64,000 nt of DNA from the NCBI GenBank assembly GCA_942491465.1, contig CALOBA010000071.1, positions 186,001-250,000 of the forward strand, in the 5' to 3' direction. The stretch comes from CALOBA01 sp942491465 (GTDB lineage: Bacteria > Pseudomonadota > Gammaproteobacteria > Chromatiales > Chromatiaceae). The notes under the pieces were generated by a model that was given only the letters and a program-made list of their open reading frames with translations, was not told the DNA's origin and did no database searches. Shown here piece by piece: positions 45,273-53,032 of the stretch. A program made the translations under genes and the position numbers. Positions within the stretch are counted from its first letter, which is position 1. Each line of letters starts with the position of its first letter.

Positions 45273-45484
45273 CGGTGCTGTAGGTCGTCCGGGCCACACT
45301 CCGACTCGTCGTCACCGAAGGCACGGGCAAGCCCGTCGGCGGCGAGGCTTGCCCAATCCGCTCGGGTATCGTCGGTGGGTTCCAGCAGGGTCACCAACAG
45401 ACGGGCGTTTGGCGCAAGCAAGACGGGCTCTTCCAGATGGATGCTGCGGCCATCGTAGTGGGCTTGGATCGTGATTGCGGGCAT
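45269..45484 (-). CDS. Small antitoxin-like protein
   Basis: 71 residues. MPAITIQAHYDGRSIHLEEP then VLLAPNARLLVTLLEP is the usual N-terminus of a small antitoxin family found with MazF/PemK-like toxins. DWASLAADGLARAFGDDESE follows. No intact toxin follows: the next frame keeps only a toxin-like start. Probably an orphan. Confidence 0.65.
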   Translation of the reverse strand: MPAITIQAHYDGRSIHLEEPVLLAPNARLLVTLLEPTDDTRADWASLAADGLARAFGDDESECGPDDLQHR

Positions 45485-45508
45485 GGAGACCTCGACAGAA
45501 TTTGGACG

Positions 45509-45712
45509 TCAGGTGCGTTCGACACGGTACAACGCGAACGGCAGCGGGGCGAAGTCCAGGTTCAGGTGTTCGTCGTTCAGGATGCGCGTCGAGACGAAAC
45601 GTGCGGCGGCAAACACCAGATTCGGCCTGTCCGGCTTGGCCTCGCCGATGGCCCGCGTCAGTCTCAGCGCCGCGCCAGTGCCCTGATTCAGGTCGTCAGT
45701 TATGGGCGTTGC
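45509..45712 (-). pseudogene. C-terminal gene fragment, unidentified
   Basis: Minus strand open frame without start: DDLNQGTGAALRLTRAIGEA, then RPNLVFAAARFVSTRILNDE and LDFAPLPFALYRVERT, then stop. Upstream the frame is closed by a stop at about 45728. Codon use looks genuine, but I do not recognise the parent. Confidence 0.4.
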
Positions 45713-46013
45713 TCCTCCTCCCTACATTAAATCGGTCAGGGGGGAATGTCACACCTACATTGACCTAGAGGGCTTCGCCTTGCTTGACCGCCGTGAACGC
45801 CTCGCTTAGGCTCGCGGTTTGTCCCAGCGGCCCGACGGCATCGAGCGGCTGGCCCTTTCGCCCCCGGCTCGGGTGGGCGTCGATCGATGCGGGCGCGCTT
45901 GCAGACGGTCAGCCGCCGGGGGCCGATGTCCGCGTCGAGCATGCGCGTCCCGATCTCCCGACGATGGCGCCGCGGTGTTGACAACGGCGGCGTCGAATCA
46001 TGTCGGATCGACA
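45713..46013. other. Gap between the defence cassette and hisC
   Basis: No recognisable gene. A minus-strand frame ends VGPLGQTASLSEAFTAVKQG EAL near 45773 but lacks a plausible start. This is the right edge of the accessory region. Confidence 0.4.
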
Positions 46014-46017
46014 CCTA

Positions 46018-46115
46018 GGATCGGTTCAGAAACAAGTGGCGCAGACGCCCGCTCGCTGAACCTTTTGATTGGCCGTTTCGTGGTTGCGTCTGCACCACTT
46101 GTTTCTGAACCTTGA
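46018..46115 (-). mobile_element. 98-bp MITE, copy 3, at the hisC start
   Basis: Same element as 1097-1194, in the orientation of copy 2. Target duplication CCTA at 46014-46017 and 46116-46119; its last base is the A of the hisC ATG. The leader of hisC is therefore made of MITE sequence. Confidence 0.85.
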
Positions 46116-46118
46116 CCT

Positions 46119-47231
46119 ATGGGCACCAAGCACAACCCTTACCTCGCTATCGCTGCGGCGCAGATCGCCGGGCTGTCACCCTATGTGCCGGGCAAACCGG
46201 TCTCGGAGCTGGAGCGTGAGCTCGGCATCCGCGATTCGGTGAAGCTGGCCTCGAATGAGAATCCCCTGGGCCCCGGGCCGCTGGCGCGGGCCGCCTATCT
46301 GGCGGCCGCGGCGGAGCTGGAGCGTTATCCCGACGGCGGCGGCTTTGCGCTGCGCCGGGCGATCGCCGAGTATCACGGCCTGGATGCGGATCAGGTCACC
46401 ATCGGCAACGGCTCCAACGACGTGCTGGATATGATCGCCCGCGCCTTCCTCGGCCCCGGCCGGGAGTCGGTCTTCTCCGAGCACGCCTTCGCCGTCTATC
46501 CCATCGCCACCCAGGCGGTCGGGGCGACAGCGCGGGTGGCCAAGGCGCGCGACTTCGGCCACGCGCTGGATGCGATGGCCGAGCTGGTGGGGCCGCAGAC
46601 GCGCGTGGTCTGGATCGCCAATCCGAACAATCCCACCGGCACCTGGTTGCCGGCGGCGCCGCTGCGGGCATTCATTGCCGCGCTCCCGCAGACCTGCATC
46701 TGCGTCCTCGACGAGGCCTACACCGACTACGTGGATGAGCCGGACTACCCGGACGGCGTCGCCTGGCTGGCGGATTTTCCGAACCTGGTCGTGACCCGGA
46801 CCTTCGCCAAGGTCCACGGGCTGGCGTCGTTGCGGGTGGGCTACGGGCTCAGTCACCCGGACCTGGCGGACCTGCTGAACCGGGTGCGCCAGCCGTTCAA
46901 CGTCAATACCCCGGCCCAGGCCGCGGCCGAGGCGGCGTTGGCCGATGACGCGCATATCGCCCGCTCGGTGGCCCATAACCGCAGCGAGATGGCGCGCCTG
47001 AGCGCAGGGCTTAAGGACCTCGGCTTGGGCCACATCCCGTCCGTCGGCAACTTCGTCACCGTGGATCTGGACCGGCCGGCGGGTCCGGTGGATCAGGCCC
47101 TGCTGCGCGCCGGGGTCATCTGTCGCCCGGTGGGCAACTACGGGCTGCCGAATCATCTGCGGGTCAGTGTCGGTCTGGAGCAGGAGAACACGCGCCTGCT
47201 CGAGACCCTGGAGCAGGTGCTGCGGTCATGA
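46119..47231 (+). CDS. hisC: Histidinol-phosphate aminotransferase
   Basis: 370 residues. PYVPGKPVSELERELGIRDS and KLASNENPLGPGPLARAA open the class I/II fold. IANPNNPTGTWL and the PLP lysine in TRTFAKVHGLASLRVGYGLS are present, and the C-terminal arginine is in NHLRVSVG. Acts in histidine synthesis and often also on aromatic keto acids, consistent with its coupling to tyrA (4-bp overlap). Its ATG abuts MITE copy 3; there is no purine-rich ribosome-binding site in the MITE-derived leader. Confidence 0.93.
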   Translation: MGTKHNPYLAIAAAQIAGLSPYVPGKPVSELERELGIRDSVKLASNENPLGPGPLARAAYLAAAAELERYPDGGGFALRRAIAEYHGLDADQVTIGNGSNDVLDMIARAFLGPGRESVFSEHAFAVYPIATQAVGATARVAKARDFGHALDAMAELVGPQTRVVWIANPNNPTGTWLPAAPLRAFIAALPQTCICVLDEAYTDYVDEPDYPDGVAWLADFPNLVVTRTFAKVHGLASLRVGYGLSHPDLADLLNRVRQPFNVNTPAQAAAEAALADDAHIARSVAHNRSEMARLSAGLKDLGLGHIPSVGNFVTVDLDRPAGPVDQALLRAGVICRPVGNYGLPNHLRVSVGLEQENTRLLETLEQVLRS

Positions 47232-48124
47232 TCCGGCGATTGGCGATCATCGGGGTCGGACTCATCGGCGGCTCGCTGGCGCGGGCGCTGCGGGTTGCCG
47301 GCCTGGTGGAGGAGGTGATCGGCTGCGGGCGCTCCAAGGCGAACCTGGAGCAGGCCTTCGAACTGGGTGTGATCGACGGCTGTACCCATGACCCGGCCAT
47401 TGCCGTCGACGGTGCCGACATGGTCTTCTTGGCCGTGCCCCTGGGCGCGATGCGCGGCACCTTGGAGCGCATCGACGGCAAGCTCGCCGACGGCGCCGTG
47501 GTGACCGACGGCGGCAGCGTCAAGGGCAGCGTGCTCGCCGACGTGCGTGCCGTCTTCGGCCAGCCGCCTCCCTGGTTCGTCGGCGGCCATCCGATCGCCG
47601 GCACCGAGCGCAGCGGCGTGGCCGCATCCTTCCCGGAACTCTACCGCAACCGCCGCGTCATCCTCACGCCGACCGCCGAGACCAGCCCGGCCGCGACCGC
47701 CCGGGTCCGCGCCCTGTGGGAGGCCACCGGCGCCACCGTCACCGAGATGAGCGTCGAGCACCACGACGAGGTCCTGGCCGCCACCAGCCACCTGCCGCAC
47801 ATGCTCGCCTTCGGTCTGGTGGACGCGCTGGCCCGGATGCAGGAGAACGATGAGATCTTCCGCTATGCCGCCGGCGGCTTCCGCGACTTCACCCGCATCG
47901 CATCATCCAACCCGGTGATGTGGCGCGACATCTGCATCGCCAACCACGAATGCCTCGGCGACATGCTCGCCCGCTTCGGCGAGGAGATGACCGCCCTGGC
48001 CGACAGCATCCGCGCCGGTGACGGCGATCAGCTGCTGGAGATCTTCACGCGGGCGAAGGCGGCGCGGGACCGGTATGTGGATGCGGTCGATGGCGGGGGG
48101 CCCGACAGCGGCGATTCCGGGTGA
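47228..48124 (+). CDS. tyrA: Prephenate dehydrogenase
   Basis: 298 residues. NAD(P) motif LAIIGVGLIGGSLARALR at the N-terminus, then TDGGSVKGSVL, GGHPIAGTERSGVAA and VEHHDEVLAATSHLPHML, all TyrA hallmarks, with GGFRDFTRIASSNP near the end. It makes 4-hydroxyphenylpyruvate from prephenate for tyrosine. Not fused to aroA, which is absent downstream. Overlaps hisC by 4 bp. Confidence 0.93.
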   Translation: MIRRLAIIGVGLIGGSLARALRVAGLVEEVIGCGRSKANLEQAFELGVIDGCTHDPAIAVDGADMVFLAVPLGAMRGTLERIDGKLADGAVVTDGGSVKGSVLADVRAVFGQPPPWFVGGHPIAGTERSGVAASFPELYRNRRVILTPTAETSPAATARVRALWEATGATVTEMSVEHHDEVLAATSHLPHMLAFGLVDALARMQENDEIFRYAAGGFRDFTRIASSNPVMWRDICIANHECLGDMLARFGEEMTALADSIRAGDGDQLLEIFTRAKAARDRYVDAVDGGGPDSGDSG

Positions 48125-48133
48125 TTTAGGCCC

Positions 48134-48739
48134 CTAGAGCACACCCTTGGTCGACGGCATCGCATCGCCCATGCGCGGGTCGGGCTCGACGGCCATGCGC
48201 AGGGCCCGCCCGAAGGCCTTGAAGATGGTCTCGGCCTGGTGGTGGGCATTTTGGCCGCGCAGGTTGTCGATGTGCAGCGTCATGGCCGCGTGGTTGACCA
48301 GCCCTTGGAAGAACTCCACGAACAGGTCTACGTCGAAGCTGCCGATCATGCCCCGCGTGAAGGCACACTCGAAGGTCAGGCCGGGCCGGCCGGACAGGTC
48401 CACGACGACCCGGGACAGGGCCTCGTCCAGCGGCACATAGGCATGCCCGTAGCGGCGGATGCCGCGCTTGTCGCCGAGGGCCGCGGCCAGGGCCTGACCG
48501 AGGGTGATGCCGACATCCTCCACCGTGTGGTGGGCATCGATATGCAGATCGCCGGTGGCCTCGATGTCGATGTCGATCAGCCCGTGGCGGGCGACCTGAT
48601 CGAGCATGTGCTCCAGGAACGGCACGCCGGTGCGCAGCCTGGCGCACCCGCTGCCGTCGAGGTCGACACGGACGCTGATCTGCGTCTCTTTGGTGTTGCG
48701 CTCGATCTGCGCGGTGCGATGGCTGGCGTCGGCGGACAT
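48134..48739 (-). CDS. hisB: Imidazoleglycerol-phosphate dehydratase
   Basis: 201 residues, the monofunctional form. Two related halves carry the Mn-binding His/Glu motifs AHHTVEDVGITLGQAL and AHHQAETIFKAFGRAL. FLEHMLDQVARHGLIDIDIE is also typical. It dehydrates imidazole glycerol phosphate in histidine synthesis. Convergent with tyrA, 9 bp apart; not in an operon with other his genes here. Confidence 0.95.
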   Translation of the reverse strand: MSADASHRTAQIERNTKETQISVRVDLDGSGCARLRTGVPFLEHMLDQVARHGLIDIDIEATGDLHIDAHHTVEDVGITLGQALAAALGDKRGIRRYGHAYVPLDEALSRVVVDLSGRPGLTFECAFTRGMIGSFDVDLFVEFFQGLVNHAAMTLHIDNLRGQNAHHQAETIFKAFGRALRMAVEPDPRMGDAMPSTKGVL

Positions 48740-49083
48740 ATCCGGGCTCCGGTTGTAAGGTTCAGTCGGTGTGACGGCATTAGATGGGGATTAGAGCACA
48801 AAGGCGCATCCGGGCGGCCCGCAGCAGACGTGCCCAAGGGCACTCGAGTCCTGGAAACATCGACGCGGTATCGATTCGCGCCCTCGCGTGAGATTCATGA
48901 ATGCGGCAACCAGGCCGCAGGAAAGTCGAGACAACGGCACCGCCCACCAAATCCGACAAAATCCGTCGGGTTCTTTTCTCCCCCCGCTGGTGATAAAACG
49001 GTTTCCGAACCGGTCTGGTTGACATAGGTCAACCTGCCGGTCCTCAGATCCCCAAGAACGCTAACCACCCTGCGGAGCTTCCC
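48740..49083. other. Divergent intergenic region hisB / hvfA
   Basis: 344 bp without a supported gene; it should hold both promoters. A perfect inverted repeat GGTTGAC-ATAG-GTCAACC (49017-49034) ends 49 bp before the hvfA start. Confidence 0.6.
49017..49034 (+). promoter_or_regulatory. Perfect 7-4-7 palindrome, candidate operator of the hvf operon
   Basis: GGTTGACATAGGTCAACC. The inner TTGAC-N4-GTCAA resembles FNR/CRP-family half-sites (FNR: TTGAT-N4-ATCAA), differing at one base per half. Position fits control of hvfABC. Confidence 0.4.
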
Positions 49084-49314
49084 ATGTCCAAGAAGACCAT
49101 TACCCCCGTCGCCGCCATCGTCGGTGCCGCCCTGGTCGGCAGCCTGTCCGCCGTCGAGCTGGCCAATGCCGGAGACAACCCGTTCGCCGCCGCCGCCGTC
49201 GATGCCGGCTACACGCAGATCGCCGGTGCCGAGGGCAGCTGTGGCGGCGAGGGTAGCTGCGGGGAAGGCAAGTGCGGCGGTGAAGGCGAGGGTGACGGCG
49301 ACGGCGACGCCTAA
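49084..49314 (+). CDS. HvfA-like RiPP precursor (bufferin class)
   Basis: 76 residues. A signal peptide-like N-terminus (KKTITPVAAIVGAALVGSLSA then VELANA) is followed by a short mature part, GYTQIAGAEGSCGGEGSCGE then GKCGGEG, and an acidic Gly-Asp tail. Three Cys in EGSCG/EGKCG contexts match the HvfA low-complexity substrates, whose EGKCG cysteines are converted to oxazolone/thioamide groups by the MNIO partner. Such products bind copper. The modifying genes follow at 49354 and 50204. Confidence 0.8.
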   Translation: MSKKTITPVAAIVGAALVGSLSAVELANAGDNPFAAAAVDAGYTQIAGAEGSCGGEGSCGEGKCGGEGEGDGDGDA

Positions 49315-49323
49315 GCCCTGCAC

Positions 49324-49337
49324 CCGCGTCGACGCGG
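49324..49337 (+). other. Short palindrome between hvfA and hvfB
   Basis: CCGCGTCGACGCGG, a perfect 14-bp palindrome 9 bp after the precursor stop. It may form a hairpin that favours precursor over enzyme expression, a common RiPP arrangement; there is no U tract. Confidence 0.4.
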
Positions 49338-49353
49338 ATCATCGCCAACCCCG

Positions 49354-50211
49354 ATGAAGGCTTATCCTTACCCCGTCGAAGGCGCGGGCCTCGGCCTGCG
49401 GCGGTCGTTCATCGCCGCCGCGGCGGAGCAACCGCCGTCCGACGTCGATTTCTTTGAGATCGCCCCGGAGAACTGGATCGGCGTCGGTGGCCGGTTCGGC
49501 CGGCTGCTGCGTGGGCTGACCGAGCAGTTCCCCTTCGTCTGCCACGGGCTGTCGCTCTCCATCGGCGCGCAGGCGCCCCTGGACTTCGAGCACCTGCGCC
49601 GCATCAAGGCGTTCCTGAGCCAGCACGACATCCGCTGTTACACGGAGCACCTGAGCTACAGCTCCGACGACGGCCACCTCTATGACCTGCTGCCGCTGCC
49701 GTTCACCGAGGCCGCGGTGCAGCATGTTGCCGGTCGGGTCCGCCAGGTGCAGGACTGCCTCGGGCAGCGCATCGCCCTGGAGAACGTCTCCTACTATGCC
49801 GCCCCCGGTCAGGAGATGGCCGAGATCGCGTTCATCAACGCCGTGCTCACCGAGGCCGACTGCGACCTGCTGTTGGACGTCAACAACATCGTCGTCAATG
49901 CCATCAACCATCGCTACGACCCGGTCGCTTTCCTGACCGCGTTGCCCGCCGAGCGCATCCGCTACGCCCACATCGCCGGCCACTACCGCCAGGCCGAAGA
50001 CCTGCGCGTCGACACCCACGGTGCCGATGTCATCGATCCGGTTTGGGAGCTGTTGGAGACGGCATATCAGCATTTCGGCGTCTTCCCGACGCTGCTGGAG
50101 CGTGACTTCAACATCCCGCCCTTGCCGGAACTGCTCTCCGAGGTCCGGCACATCACCGAGATCCAGCAGCGTCAGCTCAACGCGCTGCGGGGGCATGTCG
50201 TCAATGCATGA
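49354..50211 (+). CDS. MNIO (DUF692) peptide-modifying oxidase, HvfB/BufB-like
   Basis: 285 residues. TIM-barrel MNIO signature: DFFEIAPENWIG, CHGLSLSIGAQAPLD, YTEHLSYSSDDGHLYDLLPL, IALENVSYYAAPG, CDLLLDVNNIVVNAINH, YAHIAGHY and LLERDFNIPPL supply the His/Asp/Glu/Asn iron ligands. These enzymes oxidise peptide cysteines using di- or tri-iron centres. Cytoplasmic; the substrate is the hvfA product. Overlaps hvfC by 8 bp. Confidence 0.92.
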   Translation: MKAYPYPVEGAGLGLRRSFIAAAAEQPPSDVDFFEIAPENWIGVGGRFGRLLRGLTEQFPFVCHGLSLSIGAQAPLDFEHLRRIKAFLSQHDIRCYTEHLSYSSDDGHLYDLLPLPFTEAAVQHVAGRVRQVQDCLGQRIALENVSYYAAPGQEMAEIAFINAVLTEADCDLLLDVNNIVVNAINHRYDPVAFLTALPAERIRYAHIAGHYRQAEDLRVDTHGADVIDPVWELLETAYQHFGVFPTLLERDFNIPPLPELLSEVRHITEIQQRQLNALRGHVVNA

Positions 50212-50995
50212 GCCGGCCCCCGTGTCCGCCGAGGCGGCGGCCAGCCTTGCGGTGGACCAGGTCGCCTTCGCCGCCCATCTGCGCGACCCGGAGCACGCCG
50301 CCGCGCCGGCCGGCATCGAAGACCGGCGCATGAACATCTACCGCGATCTGGTCTACCGCAACATCGCCTCGCTGCTGCAGGCGAGCTTTCCGACCCTGCA
50401 CCGGATCTTGCCCCGCCAGCGCTGGCACGCGCTGGTGCGGGACTTCCTGGTCCGGCATCGCTGCGCCACACCGCTGTTCACCGAGCTGGCCCAGGAATTC
50501 CTCGACTACCTCGGTCACGAGCACCGCGGCACCGCCGATGAGCCGCCATTCCTGTTGGAGCTGGCGCACTTCGAGTGGGTCGACACCGCGCTGCGGTTCA
50601 GCGATGACGAGCCCGAGCTCGCCTTGGCCGACCCCAACGGCGACCTGCTCGACGGCAGCCCGGTGCTCTCGCCGCTGGCCTGGCCGCTGACCTACCGCTT
50701 CCCCGTGCATCAAATCGGTCCCGACTACCAGCCCACCGAGGCGCCGGCCCAGCCGACCCACCTGCTGCGCTACCGCGACGGCCAAGACGCCGTTCAATGC
50801 CTGCACATCAACCTGGTGACCCAGCGCCTGCTGGCGCTCATCGCCGACAACCCCGAGCACCGCTCGGGCCGCGACCTGCTCAATACCATTGTCGTCGAGC
50901 TGGGCCACCCGCAGCCGCAGCAGGTCGTCGACGGCGGGCTTGCGCAACTGCGTGACCTGCGCCGGCGCGGCGTCATCCTCGGTACCCGCCGCTGA
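50204..50995 (+). CDS. DUF2063 partner protein, HvfC/BufC-like
   Basis: 263 residues from ATG at 50204. AAGIEDRRMNIYRDLVYRNI and LLQASFPTLHRIL are the DUF2063 N-terminal helical signature; FLLELAHFEWVDTALRFSDD follows. The C-terminal part (LRYRDGQDAVQCLHINLVTQ) fits the winged-helix-like region that binds the precursor leader in MNIO systems. Named DNA-binding in some databases, but it acts as partner of the MNIO enzyme. Confidence 0.88.
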   Translation: MHEPAPVSAEAAASLAVDQVAFAAHLRDPEHAAAPAGIEDRRMNIYRDLVYRNIASLLQASFPTLHRILPRQRWHALVRDFLVRHRCATPLFTELAQEFLDYLGHEHRGTADEPPFLLELAHFEWVDTALRFSDDEPELALADPNGDLLDGSPVLSPLAWPLTYRFPVHQIGPDYQPTEAPAQPTHLLRYRDGQDAVQCLHINLVTQRLLALIADNPEHRSGRDLLNTIVVELGHPQPQQVVDGGLAQLRDLRRRGVILGTRR

Positions 50996-51096
50996 GCCGC
51001 CGCCCGCCGGACCTCGCACCCCTCCACCGAACCTGGCTCGCAGCGGGATAATCCGCTAGGCTGTCCCCCCATCGCCGTACGATGAGGGCACCGGCC

Positions 51097-52071
51097 ATGC
51101 ACCGATCGACCATCCTTCCCCGCGCCGCGCGCGTCCTGCCGTTGGCGCTGCTCGCGCTGGCGCTGCTCGGCTGCGAGCGCGCCCCCGAAGAGCGGCTCGC
51201 CCTCGGCACCCTGGAGCGCGACCGCGTCGCCCTCACCGCCACCGTGGCCGAGGTGCTGCTGGAGCTGCCGGTCCGTCAGGGCGCGGTGGTAAAGAAGGGC
51301 ACCGTGCTGGCCCGACTCGACGACCGCCAGCAGCGCGCCCAGGTGGCGCGCAGCGAGGCCGATGTCGCCCGCGCCCAGGCCCAGTTGACGGAACTGGAGA
51401 ACGGCCCCCGCCCCGAGGAGATCGCCGCTGCCCGCGCCGATGTCGCCGGCGCCGAGGCTGCGCTGCGCGAGGCCCAGATCAGCCTCGAGCGCAACCAGCG
51501 CCTGCGCGAATCCAAGTCGGTCAGCCAGGCCGACCTGGACAAGACCAAGGCGGTCCGCGACGGGGCCAAGGCGCGGCTGGATGCGGATCAGGAGCAGCTC
51601 GACGAGCTGCTCGCCGGCACCCGCAAGGAGGAGATCGGCCAAGCCCGCGCCGAGCTGGCCGCCGCCCGCGCCGAACTCGCCTACCAGCAGGCCCTGCTCG
51701 CCGACCTGACCATCGAGGCCACCCGCGACGGCGTGCTCGACAACCTGCCCTGGAACGTCGGCGAGCGCGTCACCGTGGGCAGCCCGGTGGTGGTCCTGCT
51801 GGCCGACGCCAACCCCTTCGCCCGCGTCTACGTGCCCGAGCCCTTTCGGGTCCGGATCAAGCAGGGCGATCACCTGCAGGTCCGCGTCGACGGCCTGGAG
51901 CAGACCTTCGACGGGCGCGTGCGCTGGATCAGCGCCCAGCCCTCCTTCACCCCCTACTACGGCCTCAACGAGGCCGACCGCAGCCGGCTGGTCTATGTCG
52001 CCGAGCTCGACCTGCCCGATACGGCGGCCGATCTGCCCAACGGCGTCCCGGCGCAGGTGGTGATGCCGTGA
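51097..52071 (+). CDS. HlyD-family periplasmic adaptor lipoprotein
   Basis: 324 residues from ATG 51097, chosen for GAGGG 9 nt upstream (another ATG is at 51082). Lipobox LALLGC. The biotinyl-lipoyl half TVAEVLLELPVRQGAVVKKG is followed by a long coiled-coil hairpin (about 90-215, Ala/Glu/Arg-rich with two EEI-type turns) and AYQQALLADLTIEATRDGVL. Links an inner-membrane ABC exporter to an outer-membrane channel. First gene of a three-gene export operon resembling YbhG-YbhF-YbhSR. Confidence 0.88.
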   Translation: MHRSTILPRAARVLPLALLALALLGCERAPEERLALGTLERDRVALTATVAEVLLELPVRQGAVVKKGTVLARLDDRQQRAQVARSEADVARAQAQLTELENGPRPEEIAAARADVAGAEAALREAQISLERNQRLRESKSVSQADLDKTKAVRDGAKARLDADQEQLDELLAGTRKEEIGQARAELAAARAELAYQQALLADLTIEATRDGVLDNLPWNVGERVTVGSPVVVLLADANPFARVYVPEPFRVRIKQGDHLQVRVDGLEQTFDGRVRWISAQPSFTPYYGLNEADRSRLVYVAELDLPDTAADLPNGVPAQVVMP

Positions 52072-52081
52072 GCTTGGCATC

Positions 52082-53032
52082 ATGGCGCTAGCCGCTGCCG
52101 AACCCGCGCCCGATCTCGTCATCCAGGCCCGCGGCCTGACCCGGCGCTTCGGGGCATTCACCGCCGTCGATGCGCTGGACCTGAACGTCGAGCGCGGCAC
52201 CATCTACGGCTTTCTCGGCCCCAACGGCTGCGGCAAGACCACCACGGTGCGGATGCTGACCGGCCTGCTCACGCCCAGCGCCGGCACCGTCACCGTGCTC
52301 GGCCGCGCGCTGCCGAAGGGTGCCGAAGACCTGAAACGCGAGATCGGCTACATGACCCAGCGCTTCTCGTTGTACGAGGACCTGAGCGTCGATGAGAACC
52401 TGCGCTTCGTCGCCGCCGTCTACGGCTTGGGCGGTCGCCGGGCGCGTGCGCGCATCGACGAGCTGCTGCTGCTCTACAACCTCACCGATCTGAGCAAGCG
52501 CCGTGCCGGCGCCATGAGCGGCGGCCAGCGCCAGCGCCTCGCCCTGGCCGCGGCCACCGTGCATGCGCCGAAGCTGCTGTTCCTCGACGAGCCCACATCG
52601 GCGGTGGACCCGGAGAGCCGACGCGACTTCTGGGAGCGGCTGTTCGACCTGATCAACGGCGGCACCAGCATCCTGGTCTCGACCCACTACATGGACGAGG
52701 CCGAGCGCTGCCATAAGCTCGCCATCCTGTCCGCCGGGCGCATGCGTGCCGACGGCTCGCCGCAGGCGCTGATGGACGCCATGGGCGCCAACGTGGTCGA
52801 GGTGGAGACGGCCAAGCCGCGGCAAGCCCGGCAGGCGCTCATGGCCCTGCCCGAGGTGGTCTCCGCCGCCCAGCTCGGCGCCCGGCTGCGGGTGTTGGTG
52901 TCCGACCGCATTGACGACCCGGTGGCCTGGATCAAGCAGCAGCGCCTCGCCGAGCCCATCGGCGCCGTCGAGCGCGTGCGCCCGAGCCTGGAGGATGTCT
53001 TCGTCACCAGCACCGGGGAGGGCCGGCAATGA
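52082..53032 (+). CDS. ABC exporter ATP-binding protein
   Basis: 316 residues. Walker A GPNGCGKTT, Q-loop YMTQRFSLYEDLSVDENL, signature LSKRRAGAMSGGQRQRLALA and Walker B LLFLDEPTSAVDP. A C-terminal extension of about 70 residues follows, typical of ABC-2 exporters. One nucleotide-binding domain only, whereas YbhF has two. Overlaps the permease start by 4 bp. Confidence 0.92.
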   Translation: MALAAAEPAPDLVIQARGLTRRFGAFTAVDALDLNVERGTIYGFLGPNGCGKTTTVRMLTGLLTPSAGTVTVLGRALPKGAEDLKREIGYMTQRFSLYEDLSVDENLRFVAAVYGLGGRRARARIDELLLLYNLTDLSKRRAGAMSGGQRQRLALAAATVHAPKLLFLDEPTSAVDPESRRDFWERLFDLINGGTSILVSTHYMDEAERCHKLAILSAGRMRADGSPQALMDAMGANVVEVETAKPRQARQALMALPEVVSAAQLGARLRVLVSDRIDDPVAWIKQQRLAEPIGAVERVRPSLEDVFVTSTGEGRQ

